Below are positions 1-8,873 of a DNA stretch of 64,000 bases, piece after piece; the first letter of the stretch is position 1, and every line of letters begins with the position of its first letter. The notes under the pieces were generated by a model. The model had not been told where the DNA came from. It ran no database searches and saw only the letters and a program-made list of their open reading frames with translations. The DNA is from an uncultured bacterium. Lineage in GTDB: Bacteria > Actinomycetota > Coriobacteriia > Coriobacteriales > Coriobacteriaceae. The DNA lies in the NCBI GenBank assembly GCA_905214905.1, contig CAJMNK010000002.1, positions 5,003 through 69,002 on the forward strand, written 5' to 3'. The translations under genes and the position numbers were made by a program.

Positions 1-2
1 TC

Positions 3-254
3 GTGGCGCCCGGTGCCTCGGGCTGGACCTACACCGCCGATCCCGCACGCGCCATAAGCGCCTACAGCATGGACGGCGCCGGCGACACGCCCACAGCGCG
101 CGCAGGCGCCACGCCCATCTGCACGCTGGCCGCCAACGAGGTGGCAAGCGTTCGCTACGTTGTGTACATGGAAGGCTGCGACGCCCAATGCATCGACGAG
201 GCTCAGGCTCGCGATGTGGTGCTGCAGCTTGCCTTTGCCGCGGCCAAGGCATAA
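3..254 (+). CDS. C-terminal part of a surface protein of the SipW locus (5' truncated)
   Basis: The reading frame is open from the first bases of the window and stops at 252-254, so only the last ~84 residues are visible; the real start lies upstream. The tail (…ASVRYVVYMEGCD…) resembles the ends of the next two proteins, which share a 'Y-x-EGTDP' type motif near the C terminus. It is therefore probably a third member of the same SipW-type exported family. The next gene begins 15 bases downstream in the same direction, so they are likely cotranscribed. No domain can be named from this fragment. Confidence 0.6.
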   Translation: MAPGASGWTYTADPARAISAYSMDGAGDTPTARAGATPICTLAANEVASVRYVVYMEGCDAQCIDEAQARDVVLQLAFAAAKA

Positions 255-269
255 GGGGGGCGAAGCGAC

Positions 270-1256
270 ATGGAAGACAAGAAGCACATGCCAGCAGATA
301 ACCGCAAGGCCAAAACCCAGAGCGCTAGCTCCGCGGCCCCCTCCAGCGCGTCCGTCGATCGCCAGGTCCTCGAGGGCGCCGCCGCCCGCCGTCACGCCCG
401 TCGCGCGCGTGCCTACATCGCGCTCGTTATGGTGGCGCTCGCCGCCACTTTGGGCGCCGCGACCTACGCCTGGTTTACCAGCAACATGAAGGTCAACACC
501 AACTCGGTGAGCGTGCACAGCGACACGTCCAAGCTGGTGCTGGAGTTGGGCGATGCCGATCGCGGCAACTGGTCGCAGCAGGGCGATGCGTCTCTGGCCT
601 CCACCGCGAGCGGGGCCGTGACGCTCTACCCGGTCTCGACCTTTGACCTCAACGGCTTTGCTGCCTGCGCGCAAAACAACTCAGCCGGCGATGCCGCGGT
701 GTTTGAGCAGGCAAAAGACAACGGCTCTGCCTACTATCACGGCTGGATCGACCTGCGTCCCACCATCACGGGCACGGGCGCCAGCAAGGTTAAGGGCAAG
801 GTGAGCCTGTATCTGGCAGAGTCGCTGGTCCCGCAGGGTGCCGACGCCGAGCTGCTGCGCGCGGCCCGCGTGGGCATTAAAGTCTCGAGCGGCAACCAGG
901 TGCTCGCCACCAACATCTTTGAGCTCGACAGTTCCGACAGCGGTCATCGCGGCGAGCATCCCACGACCGCCCCAGCTGGCCTTGCCGGCTACGCCGATGG
1001 CATGCTGCTGGGCTGGCAAAACGGCCAGCTCGCTTGCGGTGTCAACGTGACACAGGACCCGGCCGCCTTTACGCTGGACACGAGCGAGACGGCCGAGCGC
1101 CCGCAAAACTCGCTCGCCACGCTGGGTCTTGGCCAGACCTATCGTCTGGACATCTATTACTACATCGAGGGCACCGACCCCGATAGCGCCGACTACCTGC
1201 ATCAAGACCCGGGCACCCTGCACCTGGCCCTCTTTGCGACCTTGGACGGTGAGTAG
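270..1256 (+). CDS. SipW-dependent-type surface protein
   Basis: Predicted 328-residue exported protein. After a basic, Ala/Ser-rich N terminus (~50 residues) comes one hydrophobic segment (~residues 50-68) ending in ATYAWFTSN. This is the signature of SipW-type signal peptides of TasA/camelysin-like proteins, cut just after the hydrophobic core. The remainder is a soluble Ser/Thr/Asp-rich domain with a YYYIEGTDPDSADY stretch near the end. It sits between a similar partial gene and a similar full gene, followed by a SipW-like peptidase at 2123, the likely processing enzyme. Being a fibre subunit is inference; it could also be a non-polymerising surface protein. Confidence 0.75.
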   Translation: MEDKKHMPADNRKAKTQSASSAAPSSASVDRQVLEGAAARRHARRARAYIALVMVALAATLGAATYAWFTSNMKVNTNSVSVHSDTSKLVLELGDADRGNWSQQGDASLASTASGAVTLYPVSTFDLNGFAACAQNNSAGDAAVFEQAKDNGSAYYHGWIDLRPTITGTGASKVKGKVSLYLAESLVPQGADAELLRAARVGIKVSSGNQVLATNIFELDSSDSGHRGEHPTTAPAGLAGYADGMLLGWQNGQLACGVNVTQDPAAFTLDTSETAERPQNSLATLGLGQTYRLDIYYYIEGTDPDSADYLHQDPGTLHLALFATLDGE

Positions 1257-1258
1257 CC

Positions 1259-2062
1259 ATGACGCGTAAGCAACCCGCCGCCAACTGCACGCCCGCCACC
1301 CGCCAGCCCAGCGCCCCCGCCCCCGCCGATACCGACCTGCGCCGCAAGCTCACCACCACCGTGGTGCTGGTGCTGTTTGCGCTGGTGGCGATAGCCATGG
1401 CAACGTTCGCCTGGTTCTCAATCGCCGATAGTGCCAAGACCCGCATGCTCATGATCGACGCCAACGCCGACGGCTCGCTGCGCTTTGACCTGGACGAGCA
1501 CGCCACCTTCGACGAATACGTGCACAGTCTGGGCTTTGACCGGATCTCGGCACGTATCGCCAGCGAAAAGGGCGTGGACATCGATGCGTCCAAGCTCAAG
1601 CCCGTCACCACGAGCGATTACCAGACCTTTACCTTTGAGGACGGCTCCACCGCCGATCCCGCCACCGGCGCCTACCTGGAGTTCACGCTGCACTTTATGA
1701 GCAGTACGGACCTGCGCGTGCGCCTGACCGGGCAGGATGGTGACGGTAGTGTGTCCGGCACGCGGTTTAGCTCCGACACGCAGGGCATGGCCAGCGCCAT
1801 GCGCATGAGCTTTACCGCCGACGGCCACACCTGGGTCTACAACCCCAACGGGGGTGGGGGTTCGTCCGGCGCGGCCACCGTCTTTGGACTCGATTCGGGC
1901 GCTGCTACCGCGGCCAGCGATATGTTCGACCTGATAAAAGATACGGATAAGCCGGTAACCGTTTGCATATGGCTCGAGGGAACGGACCCAAATTGCACTA
2001 ATATGCTAAAGGGAGCTAACTATTCGGTTTCGATGCGCTTTGAGGGCATCGGGGAACAGTAG
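1259..2062 (+). CDS. SipW-dependent-type surface protein
   Basis: 267-residue protein starting 2 bases after the previous stop, so translationally coupled. A ~35-residue polar N terminus precedes a hydrophobic segment (~residues 33-54) ending in MATFAWFSIADSAKT, the SipW-type signal signature. The mature part has a Gly-rich loop (~residue 200) and a C-terminal WLEGTDPNCTN motif shared with the upstream protein, so the two are paralogues. Probably secreted or anchored and processed by one of the two SipW-like peptidases of this locus. No catalytic motif is visible. Confidence 0.75.
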   Translation: MTRKQPAANCTPATRQPSAPAPADTDLRRKLTTTVVLVLFALVAIAMATFAWFSIADSAKTRMLMIDANADGSLRFDLDEHATFDEYVHSLGFDRISARIASEKGVDIDASKLKPVTTSDYQTFTFEDGSTADPATGAYLEFTLHFMSSTDLRVRLTGQDGDGSVSGTRFSSDTQGMASAMRMSFTADGHTWVYNPNGGGGSSGAATVFGLDSGAATAASDMFDLIKDTDKPVTVCIWLEGTDPNCTNMLKGANYSVSMRFEGIGEQ

Positions 2063-2122
2063 ATATGCACGGCGGCCGCCGGGCCGCGCACGACCTAGAC
2101 AGACACGGTAGTAAGGGACATC

Positions 2123-2869
2123 ATGCAATCTGTTAAAAAAGTCGCATCCATCGCACTGAGCGTCGTCATGTGGATCATCATCCTGGTGGCGGCCCTGTAT
2201 GCGTTTACCACGCTTGCCACGCGCGAGGACGGCAGCGTCTCTGACATCGCCGGCTTCACCCCGCTCGCCGTGCAGTCCGACTCCATGGCTCCCACGTTTA
2301 ACAAGGGCGACCTCATCTTCATCAAAAAGTGCGACACCTCCAAGCTCGAGGTGGGCGACATCGTGACGTTCCATACCATCATCGACAACGAGTACGCGCT
2401 CAACACGCACCGCATCGCCGCCATCGACGAGGTCAACGGCATGCGCAGCTTTACCACCAAGGGCGATAACAACGACGTGGCCGATACGCACATCATCAGC
2501 GACGGCGATATCGTGGGCAAGTACGTGTTCGCGCTGCCGCAGATGGGCAAGGTCATGGACTTCCTGTCCAGCTCCATGGGCTTCCTCATTGTGATCGTGC
2601 TGCCCATGCTGCTGTTCTTTATCTACCAGGTGTATCACCTCATCGTGGTGGGCATGAACCTCAAGCGCGCTATGGCCGAGGAGGACCGCCTGGCCGCCGC
2701 GGCTGCCATCGTGGACGCCGAGGGCAAGGGTGACACTACCGTCACGGCCGATAACGCCGCCGAGCAGCTTGCCCAGGCCGAGGCCAAGCTCGAGGAAGCT
2801 CGTCGTTTAAAGGCCGAGGCCGAGGCGGCGATGAACGCGACCAAGCAGGAGGGTACCGACGGTGAGTGA
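2123..2869 (+). CDS. sipW: SipW-like type I signal peptidase with C-terminal coiled coil
   Basis: Membrane signal peptidase of the ER/SipW subtype. An N-terminal membrane anchor (~residues 8-30) is followed by box B with the catalytic serine (VQSDSMAPT, Ser54) and by NTHRI with His96 in place of the lysine of ordinary bacterial type I enzymes. The TTKGDNND segment supplies the conserved acidic residues. A second hydrophobic segment lies at ~150-175, then an unusual Ala/Glu-rich helical tail of ~60 residues. It follows the two SipW-type substrate genes and overlaps the next ATPase gene by 8 bases. The start has an AAGGGAC ribosome site. It probably matures the upstream surface proteins. Confidence 0.88.
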   Translation: MQSVKKVASIALSVVMWIIILVAALYAFTTLATREDGSVSDIAGFTPLAVQSDSMAPTFNKGDLIFIKKCDTSKLEVGDIVTFHTIIDNEYALNTHRIAAIDEVNGMRSFTTKGDNNDVADTHIISDGDIVGKYVFALPQMGKVMDFLSSSMGFLIVIVLPMLLFFIYQVYHLIVVGMNLKRAMAEEDRLAAAAAIVDAEGKGDTTVTADNAAEQLAQAEAKLEEARRLKAEAEAAMNATKQEGTDGE

Positions 2870-4556
2870 GTTTCTGGGATTTGCCTGGGAGCTGCTGGCA
2901 AAGGTTGTCTACAACGTCGTTGCCGTTGTGAGCTCCATCCTTAACCTGCTGGTGTTTGGCTGGGTTGAGTACTTCAACATCTTTATGACCTACTTCACCA
3001 CGTTTGACCTGGTGGGCAAGATCGGCGCGGTCATTCTGTTTGCCATGCTCATCGCAGTCCCCGTGCTGATTGTGGCCATTCTGATCCACCACTACCGCAT
3101 CAACCGTCGCCTGCATCGCGACGACACGTCCAACAAGGCGCTCTATCGCGAGATCGGCCGCCTGAACAAGCAGGTGCTCGACCTCATGGACGAGAAGAAC
3201 AAGCTGCTGGCGCTCAAGGTCAATGCCATGGGCGGCACCAAGCAGATTCCGTACGTGGGTGCCTCGGCCCTGGCCGACGACCACCTGCCCACGGTGGGCA
3301 ACGTGGTGGGCGCCGCTGCGGGCGCCGCTGCGGGCGAGGGCGCCGCGGCGACGGCCGTCATGTCGGGCAACGCGTCGCTCGCGCTCGACGGTGCGGGCGT
3401 CAAGGATGCCGCGGCCGCCATGGCCAAGGCGACCGTCGAGGCCAAGACCCTTGCCGAGGAAAAAGAAATCGCCCAGGCCAACCGCTTCCCCAAGCTGTCC
3501 CTGGTGGACCTTAAGTACCGCGACTGGGAATCGCCGGTCTACGACGATGCCATCTCGCTGGAGGACTTTGTCGACAGCTTCCGCGCGTTTGCGTGCAGCC
3601 AGATGAAGCTCTACTACACGCCCGAGATCATCCGCCGCTTTGTGGCCGGCATGGCCGCCTCCAAGCTGCTGATCCTGGAGGGCATCTCGGGTACCGGTAA
3701 GACGTCGCTGCCCTACAGCTTTAGCCGCTACTTGGACAACCCCGCGACCATCGTTTCGGTGCAGCCGAGCTTCCGCGACCGCACCGAGGTGCTGGGCTAC
3801 TTCAACGAGTTTTCCAAGCGCTTTAACGAGACCGAGTTCCTCCGCGCCGTGTATGAGGCGGGCCTTCGCCAGGACCCGTCCATGATCGTGCTCGACGAGA
3901 TGAACCTCGCCCGCGTGGAGTACTACTTTGCCGAGATCCTGTCGGTGCTCGAGATGCCCAGCCACGACGAATGGGTGCTCGACCTGGTGCCCACCCAGTG
4001 GGCCGCCGACCCCAAGGCCCTGCACGACGGCAAGCTCACCATTCCCGACAGCCTGTGGTTTATCGGCACGGCCAACAACGACGACTCCACCTTTACCATC
4101 ACGGACAAGGTGTACGACCGCGCAATCCCCATCGAGCTCAACGAGCGCGCCGACGCGTTTGAGTGCGAGCCGCACGAGCGCGTGCACGTGACGGCCGATC
4201 ACCTGCAGTATCTATTCCAAAAGGCCAAGGTCGAGTATGTGATCGACGAGGAGCTGCTCCAGAAGATGCACAAGCTGGACCAGTACCTGCAGACCCGCTT
4301 TAAGCTGGCCTTTGGTAACCGTATCATCAAGCAGATGTACGACTTCATCCCCGTGTACGTGGCGTGCGGCGGCACCGAGCTGGGCGGCATGGACTACATC
4401 ATCGCCCGCAAGGTGCTCAAGAAGTTTGAGTCCATGAACGTGAGCTTTGTGCGCGACGAGATGAAGGGCCTGATCGAGTACATCGAGAAGACCTTTGGCG
4501 AGGGCGGCCTGCCCGATTCCGTCATGTACTTGCAGCGGATCCAGAACTTCTACTAA
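2862..4556 (+). CDS. Membrane-anchored McrB-like AAA+ ATPase
   Basis: 564 residues with a GTG start overlapping sipW. Two hydrophobic segments (~residues 5-35 and 48-72) are followed by a short coiled coil and an Ala/Gly-rich linker (~140-200). The rest is an AAA+ domain of the McrB/MoxR branch: Walker A GISGTGKTS (~274), Walker B MIVLDEMNLARV (~347) and sensor-1-like FIGTANNDDSTF (~400). McrB proteins normally drive the McrC nuclease, and here the next gene encodes a DUF2357/McrC-like partner. A membrane anchor and co-occurrence with signal peptidases are unusual for McrBC restriction and suggest an envelope role. That role is inference. Confidence 0.85.
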   Translation: MSEFLGFAWELLAKVVYNVVAVVSSILNLLVFGWVEYFNIFMTYFTTFDLVGKIGAVILFAMLIAVPVLIVAILIHHYRINRRLHRDDTSNKALYREIGRLNKQVLDLMDEKNKLLALKVNAMGGTKQIPYVGASALADDHLPTVGNVVGAAAGAAAGEGAAATAVMSGNASLALDGAGVKDAAAAMAKATVEAKTLAEEKEIAQANRFPKLSLVDLKYRDWESPVYDDAISLEDFVDSFRAFACSQMKLYYTPEIIRRFVAGMAASKLLILEGISGTGKTSLPYSFSRYLDNPATIVSVQPSFRDRTEVLGYFNEFSKRFNETEFLRAVYEAGLRQDPSMIVLDEMNLARVEYYFAEILSVLEMPSHDEWVLDLVPTQWAADPKALHDGKLTIPDSLWFIGTANNDDSTFTITDKVYDRAIPIELNERADAFECEPHERVHVTADHLQYLFQKAKVEYVIDEELLQKMHKLDQYLQTRFKLAFGNRIIKQMYDFIPVYVACGGTELGGMDYIIARKVLKKFESMNVSFVRDEMKGLIEYIEKTFGEGGLPDSVMYLQRIQNFY

Positions 4557-4568
4557 TGCTGTAAGTGC

Positions 4569-4597
4569 GGGGCGGCGTGATGTCGCCTCGCCCCTTT
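4569..4597 (+). terminator. Hairpin between the McrB-like and DUF2357-like genes
   Basis: GGGGCG (4569-4574) can pair with CGCCCC (4589-4594), followed by only TTT. It lies 13 bases after the ATPase stop and 29 bases before the next start. It looks like a weak intra-operon terminator or processing hairpin. Confidence 0.4.
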
Positions 4598-4625
4598 CCG
4601 ATCGATCCAATCTATGGAGTAACCC

Positions 4626-6872
4626 ATGTCCGAGACCATTCAGGACCTCTATACCAGCTTCTCCGAGCAGATGGAGCCCATCCAGGAGGACAGCCGCTAC
4701 TTCCGCTATCTGTTTGAGATGGCGCAGGCCTCGGGCACCACGATCGAACAGCAGCGCGAGGAGCTCGTCAAGGTGGTGGACGAGGAATGGATCAGCATGA
4801 TCGAGGACTCGCTCGACGCCATCAACACCATCATCGAAAAGCCGCGCCGCTTTATCACCACCGAGGAAGAGGTGGTGCCGGTCTCGCTCGCCAAAAAGAT
4901 CAGCGCCGACAGCGTTCGCCATCTGAGCCAAAACACGCAGTTTTTGGCGCCGAGCGACGACGGCGGAGTTCACCCCACGCGCATCCTCAATGTCAATACC
5001 GTTGAGACCTACGACCTGTACGAGAACCGCTTTATCTACCACTTGATTCAGCGCCTGCTGACGTTTGTGGACAAGCGCACCGACGTGATCTTTTGGTCGA
5101 CGGGCAACGAGATCCGCAACCGCTTTAAGATGCACAGCAAGATCGACGACGCGTACGAAGAGATCGAGTACAACGTCGAGATGACGGTCAAAAACCGCCA
5201 GAGCTTTGCCGAGAACGACGCCGACAACATGGACGTCTTTATGCGCATCGACCGCGTGCGTCGCCTGGTCATGGCGCTGCGCGGCGCGTCGTTCTGCCAG
5301 ATCATGAACGGCTGCAGTGCGGTTCGCAGCCCCATCCAGCGCACCAACCTCATCATGAAGGACCCCAACTACCGCAAGTGCTACCAGCTGTGGCAGTTTA
5401 TGGAGCGCTACGACAAGGTGGGCTACAACATCGATGTGCAGCAGCAGGCGCTGGCGTTCGATGACGAGTACATGGTGCAGATGTACACCAACCTCATTAA
5501 CAACTACGCCGTCTTTAAGAGCCTGACCGACGATGAGCGCAACCTGCAGGAGCTCGAGAACGTGCAACACGCACCGGTGGCGCCCAAGTTTATTAAGGAG
5601 ATTAAGGAGGTGCAGGTTGATAGCCCCGACCTGCCCGACGTTGAGGTCCGTCGCGTGTTTGTGGAGGAGGTCACGCAGGCCCAGCTCGATGCCGAGCAGG
5701 CGCTGGCCGAGGCGCGCGAGCAGATCGAGGAGCTGCAGGGCCAGGTGAAATCCTGGAAGGTGCAGGCGCACGCGTTGACCGACGAGCGCGACGACCTGGC
5801 CGACGAACTGGACGAGGCCAAGACGCGCGAGCTGGCGTTGACGCAGCGCGCTCAGATGGCCGAGGCGGATGCCGAGGAACTGCGCGGCTCGCTGGAGGAT
5901 GTCGAGGCGGGCAAGAAAGCTGCCGAGGCCGACGCTGTCGAGGCGCGTGAGACTGCGGCGGCGCAGCTGGCGCAGACGCGTGCCGAGGCAGATGCCGAGG
6001 TCGCGGCCGCTCGTGCCGACGCGGACGCCAAGGTTGCTGCCGCCGAGCAGGCAGCCTCCGAGCAGGTCGCGCAGGTCGAGAGTGACGCCGCTGCGGCCCT
6101 GGCTGCCAAGGTGGCCGCCGATGCCGCTGAGCTGCAGGCCGCCAAGGACGCAGCCGCGGCCGAGCTTGCCGGCGTGCGCGAGACGTGCGCCAAGGAAGTT
6201 GCCGAGCTGCATGCCAAGCTGGACGCCGCTCAGCTGCAGATTGAGGAAGCGCAGCTGACGGCCGAGCGCGATGCTCGCGCCGCGCAGGAGGCGGCCGACG
6301 CCTCGGCAGCCGCAGCGGAGCAGGCGCTCGCCGACACCGTTGCCGCGGCTGAGGCGAAGGTCTCCGCCGCCCAGCAGGCCGCCGATGCCGCAATCGATGC
6401 TGCCCGTGCGGCCGCCGACTCTGCCGTTGAGCAGGCTGCGGTGGATGCCAACGAAAAGGTCGCCGCCGCTGCCGCCGAGCGCGACACCGCCACGCGTGCC
6501 GCCGAGGAGACCCGTGCCGACGCCGATGCACGCATTGCCGCGGCCGAGCTCGAGGCGGGGGAGCGCATCGAGCAGGAGGTCGCCGCCGTCCGTGCCGCTT
6601 GCGAGCGCGAGGTCGAAGCTGCTCGCGCGGAGATGCAGCAGCGCCTGGACGCGCTGGCGCAAGAGCTGGAGCGGGCCGAGCGCAACCGTGAGCGTGCCGA
6701 GCGCCGCGCCGAGGGCAACAGCCTGTCGCGCTATCTGCTGGCCCGCTTGCGCGGCGAGGCTGGCGAGGGCGTGGCCACCGCGCCTGACGAGGATGGCGCT
6801 TCTGCGGCGGATGCCACCGAGGCCGAGGTCGCTGCCGACCCCGAGACTTCCGCAAAGGACGACGACAAGTGA
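4626..6872 (+). CDS. DUF2357-like (McrC-related) protein with long coiled coil
   Basis: 748 residues. The first ~340 residues are globular and carry ETYDLYENRFIYHLIQRL (~residue 126-143) and later PIQRTNLIMKDPNYRK (~235-252), motifs typical of DUF2357, the domain N-terminal to McrC-type nucleases. No PD-(D/E)XK nuclease follows. From ~residue 350 to 690 the protein is an Ala/Glu/Arg heptad-rich coiled coil, then an acidic tail. Pairing with a McrB-like ATPase fits a McrB/DUF2357 complex in which the nuclease has been replaced by a scaffold. The gene ends in TGATG with the next signal peptidase. Assignment of the N-terminal domain rests on recalled motifs. Confidence 0.72.
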   Translation: MSETIQDLYTSFSEQMEPIQEDSRYFRYLFEMAQASGTTIEQQREELVKVVDEEWISMIEDSLDAINTIIEKPRRFITTEEEVVPVSLAKKISADSVRHLSQNTQFLAPSDDGGVHPTRILNVNTVETYDLYENRFIYHLIQRLLTFVDKRTDVIFWSTGNEIRNRFKMHSKIDDAYEEIEYNVEMTVKNRQSFAENDADNMDVFMRIDRVRRLVMALRGASFCQIMNGCSAVRSPIQRTNLIMKDPNYRKCYQLWQFMERYDKVGYNIDVQQQALAFDDEYMVQMYTNLINNYAVFKSLTDDERNLQELENVQHAPVAPKFIKEIKEVQVDSPDLPDVEVRRVFVEEVTQAQLDAEQALAEAREQIEELQGQVKSWKVQAHALTDERDDLADELDEAKTRELALTQRAQMAEADAEELRGSLEDVEAGKKAAEADAVEARETAAAQLAQTRAEADAEVAAARADADAKVAAAEQAASEQVAQVESDAAAALAAKVAADAAELQAAKDAAAAELAGVRETCAKEVAELHAKLDAAQLQIEEAQLTAERDARAAQEAADASAAAAEQALADTVAAAEAKVSAAQQAADAAIDAARAAADSAVEQAAVDANEKVAAAAAERDTATRAAEETRADADARIAAAELEAGERIEQEVAAVRAACEREVEAARAEMQQRLDALAQELERAERNRERAERRAEGNSLSRYLLARLRGEAGEGVATAPDEDGASAADATEAEVAADPETSAKDDDK

Positions 6873-7576
6873 TGAAGCACGTGCTCCGCGTGATCAACGT
6901 GTTAGCGACCGTGGTGATCCTCGTCGCCTTTGTGGTGCTGCTGCGCACGGTGTTCACGCCCGCCGGCGAGATCCCCACCATCATGGGCTACGGCTTTATG
7001 CGTACGCTGACCGGCTCGATGGAGCCGGCGATTCCCGTGCACTCGTTTATCGTCGTCGATACCGACAACAGCCAGGCCTACCAGGTGGGCGATATCATCA
7101 CCTTCCATTCGTCCGATGACGTGCTGGAGGGTTCGCTCAACACGCACCGCATCGTATCCGTGGAGGCCGCGTCCGACGGTTCGCCGGTCTACCACACCAA
7201 GGGTGACGCCAATCCGGTCGAGGACGCCGCACCCGTGCCCGCCGCCGATGTTGTGGGCCGCGTGGTCTTTGTCTCGGCAGGCCTGGGCGTTGTGGTGTCG
7301 CTGCTCACCAATCCGCTGCTGTTCTTTCCGCTTATCGTGGTGCCGCTGATCGTGCTGCTGCTGCTCGAGATTCGCCATATGGTCAAGACAACGCAAGAGG
7401 TGGCACGCGCCGAGGACGAGGCCGCCCTGCGCGCAGCCGTGGAGCAGATTCGCGAAAAACGTCGCCGCGAGCAGGAAGGCCGGGACAGTGTCAAGGACCC
7501 AGGCGATGACGATCGTGCCCAGGGGCGTGCGGAAGCCGACCCCGACGCCCTCGACGATTCCAACCACTCGGCATAG
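6872..7576 (+). CDS. Second SipW-like type I signal peptidase
   Basis: 234 residues from the ATG that overlaps the preceding stop (TGATG); a GTG one codon earlier is also possible. Hydrophobic anchor ~5-28; catalytic Ser49 in TLTGSMEPAIP and His92 in NTHRIVSVE mark it as ER/SipW type, with TKGDANPVED following. A second membrane segment (~150-175) precedes a basic helical tail and a polar C terminus. It is a paralogue of the peptidase at 2123. Two such enzymes in one operon suggest different substrates or a heteromeric enzyme. It is the last gene of the locus; a 126-base gap with a hairpin follows. Confidence 0.88.
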   Translation: MKHVLRVINVLATVVILVAFVVLLRTVFTPAGEIPTIMGYGFMRTLTGSMEPAIPVHSFIVVDTDNSQAYQVGDIITFHSSDDVLEGSLNTHRIVSVEAASDGSPVYHTKGDANPVEDAAPVPAADVVGRVVFVSAGLGVVVSLLTNPLLFFPLIVVPLIVLLLLEIRHMVKTTQEVARAEDEAALRAAVEQIREKRRREQEGRDSVKDPGDDDRAQGRAEADPDALDDSNHSA

Positions 7577-7591
7577 CTCATCCGCACCTTT

Positions 7592-7610
7592 CGTCCCTAC
7601 AATAGGGACG
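7592..7610 (+). terminator. Perfect short hairpin after the SipW locus
   Basis: CGTCCCTA (7592-7599) pairs perfectly with TAGGGACG (7603-7610) around a CAA loop. It lies 16 bases after the signal-peptidase stop. There is no T-run, so it may be a processing or Rho-assisted end rather than a classical terminator. Confidence 0.4.
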
Positions 7611-7701
7611 CTCGTAGATGTTCCGATTCGCCCGCTTTTCCATACCAATATTCGTGCTACAGTTTGAGCGCTTTGTTGCCAATTGATTTCGGGGGAGTGG
7701 G

Positions 7702-8724
7702 ATGGAACAGGAGCGCTCGGCGCAGCGTGCACGTGAAAGGGCTTCGGTACCGATGACGGCGGCGTCCGATTTTATCGTGCCCGAGGGCACCGACGAGCTC
7801 AGCCGTAGCACCCGCCGCGCCTGGCGCGAGCGCCTTAACGATGCGTCGTCGCGCAAGATGATCACGGGCGTCTTGGCTACGCTGGTGGGCGGTTCGTTTT
7901 GGGGCTTCTCGGGCACCAGCGCGAGCTTTCTGTTCGATACCTTCCACGTCGACACCTTGTGGCTTATGAGCGTGCGTCAGATTCTCGCCGGTCTACTCTT
8001 TATGGCCGTGGTTGTAACGCGCGACCGCGAGCGCCTGATTAAGCTCTGGACCACACCCGCCGACCGCAAACAGCTGCTGCTCTTTACCGCCTTTGGCCTG
8101 CTGTTCAACCAGTTTTGCTATCTTTCGGCCGTGCGCCTGACGAACGCCGGGACCGCGACGGTGCTCCAGTGCCTGCAGCTCGTTATCATCATGGGCTACA
8201 CCTGCGTGATCGATCGCCGCATGCCGCGTACTCGCGAAGTCATCGGCATTGGCCTGGCTCTGGGTGGAACCTTTTTAATCGCCACCGGCGGCGACCCCAC
8301 CAGCCTGAATATCTCGCCGCTTGGCCTGGCAGCAGGTCTTATGTGTGCGGTCAGCGCCGCGTGTATGGCGGTGATTCCCGCCAAGATTCTGCCCGAATAC
8401 GGCAGCCCCATCGTCACGGGCTCGGCAATGCTCACGGCGGGCGTGGTCTCGTGCGTCTTCGTGCAGCCTTGGGCGCATATGCCGGCGCTCGATGCCGCCG
8501 GTATCGAGGCACTCGCGGTGTTCGTGGTTATCGGCTCGTTTTTTGCTTACATGCTCTATATGCAGGGCGTTAAGGACATCGGCTCGGTGCGTGCGAGCCT
8601 CATCGGAACTGTGGAGCCGGTTTCGGCGACCATCACCAGCGCCGTGATGCTGGGCACAGTGTTTTTGCCGACCGACCTTATCGGCTTTGCCATGATCATC
8701 GTGATGATGTTTCTCACGGTGTAG
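7702..8724 (+). CDS. EamA/DMT-family transporter
   Basis: 340-residue integral membrane protein of the drug/metabolite transporter superfamily. A ~50-residue polar N terminus precedes about ten hydrophobic helices arranged as two EamA repeats; characteristic segments are GGSFWGFSGTSASFLF in helix 1 and GSVRASLIGTVEPVSATITS in the second repeat. GGGGGAGTGGG just upstream of the ATG serves as ribosome site. Substrate cannot be deduced; EamA proteins export amino acids, metabolites or nucleotides. It is transcribed alone. Confidence 0.88.
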   Translation: MEQERSAQRARERASVPMTAASDFIVPEGTDELSRSTRRAWRERLNDASSRKMITGVLATLVGGSFWGFSGTSASFLFDTFHVDTLWLMSVRQILAGLLFMAVVVTRDRERLIKLWTTPADRKQLLLFTAFGLLFNQFCYLSAVRLTNAGTATVLQCLQLVIIMGYTCVIDRRMPRTREVIGIGLALGGTFLIATGGDPTSLNISPLGLAAGLMCAVSAACMAVIPAKILPEYGSPIVTGSAMLTAGVVSCVFVQPWAHMPALDAAGIEALAVFVVIGSFFAYMLYMQGVKDIGSVRASLIGTVEPVSATITSAVMLGTVFLPTDLIGFAMIIVMMFLTV

Positions 8725-8873
8725 CTGGTGCCGCCGCCAAGACAGAAAAGGTGTTGTGCCGCATTTTCGCCAATTGATGTCCGTGTCTGGAGTTTAGCTG
8801 TCGATGCTCAAAATGCCATAAACTAGTAACGTTATGGACTTTTTCATTGCGACTCAATTGCGAGGATTTCTTT

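Noticed and set aside
2742..4202. 486-residue open frame on the minus strand
   Set aside because: Antisense shadow of the McrB-like ATPase gene; His/Val/Gly-rich, no ribosome site, no motif.
4212..6662. 816-residue minus-strand frame
   Set aside because: Antisense of the coiled-coil gene, produced by GC-rich codons; composition Leu/Arg/Gly without domains.
5700..6700. Tandem repeats in the coiled-coil region
   Set aside because: The recurrent GCCGAGGC-like words reflect Ala/Glu heptads, not nucleotide-level tandem repetition.
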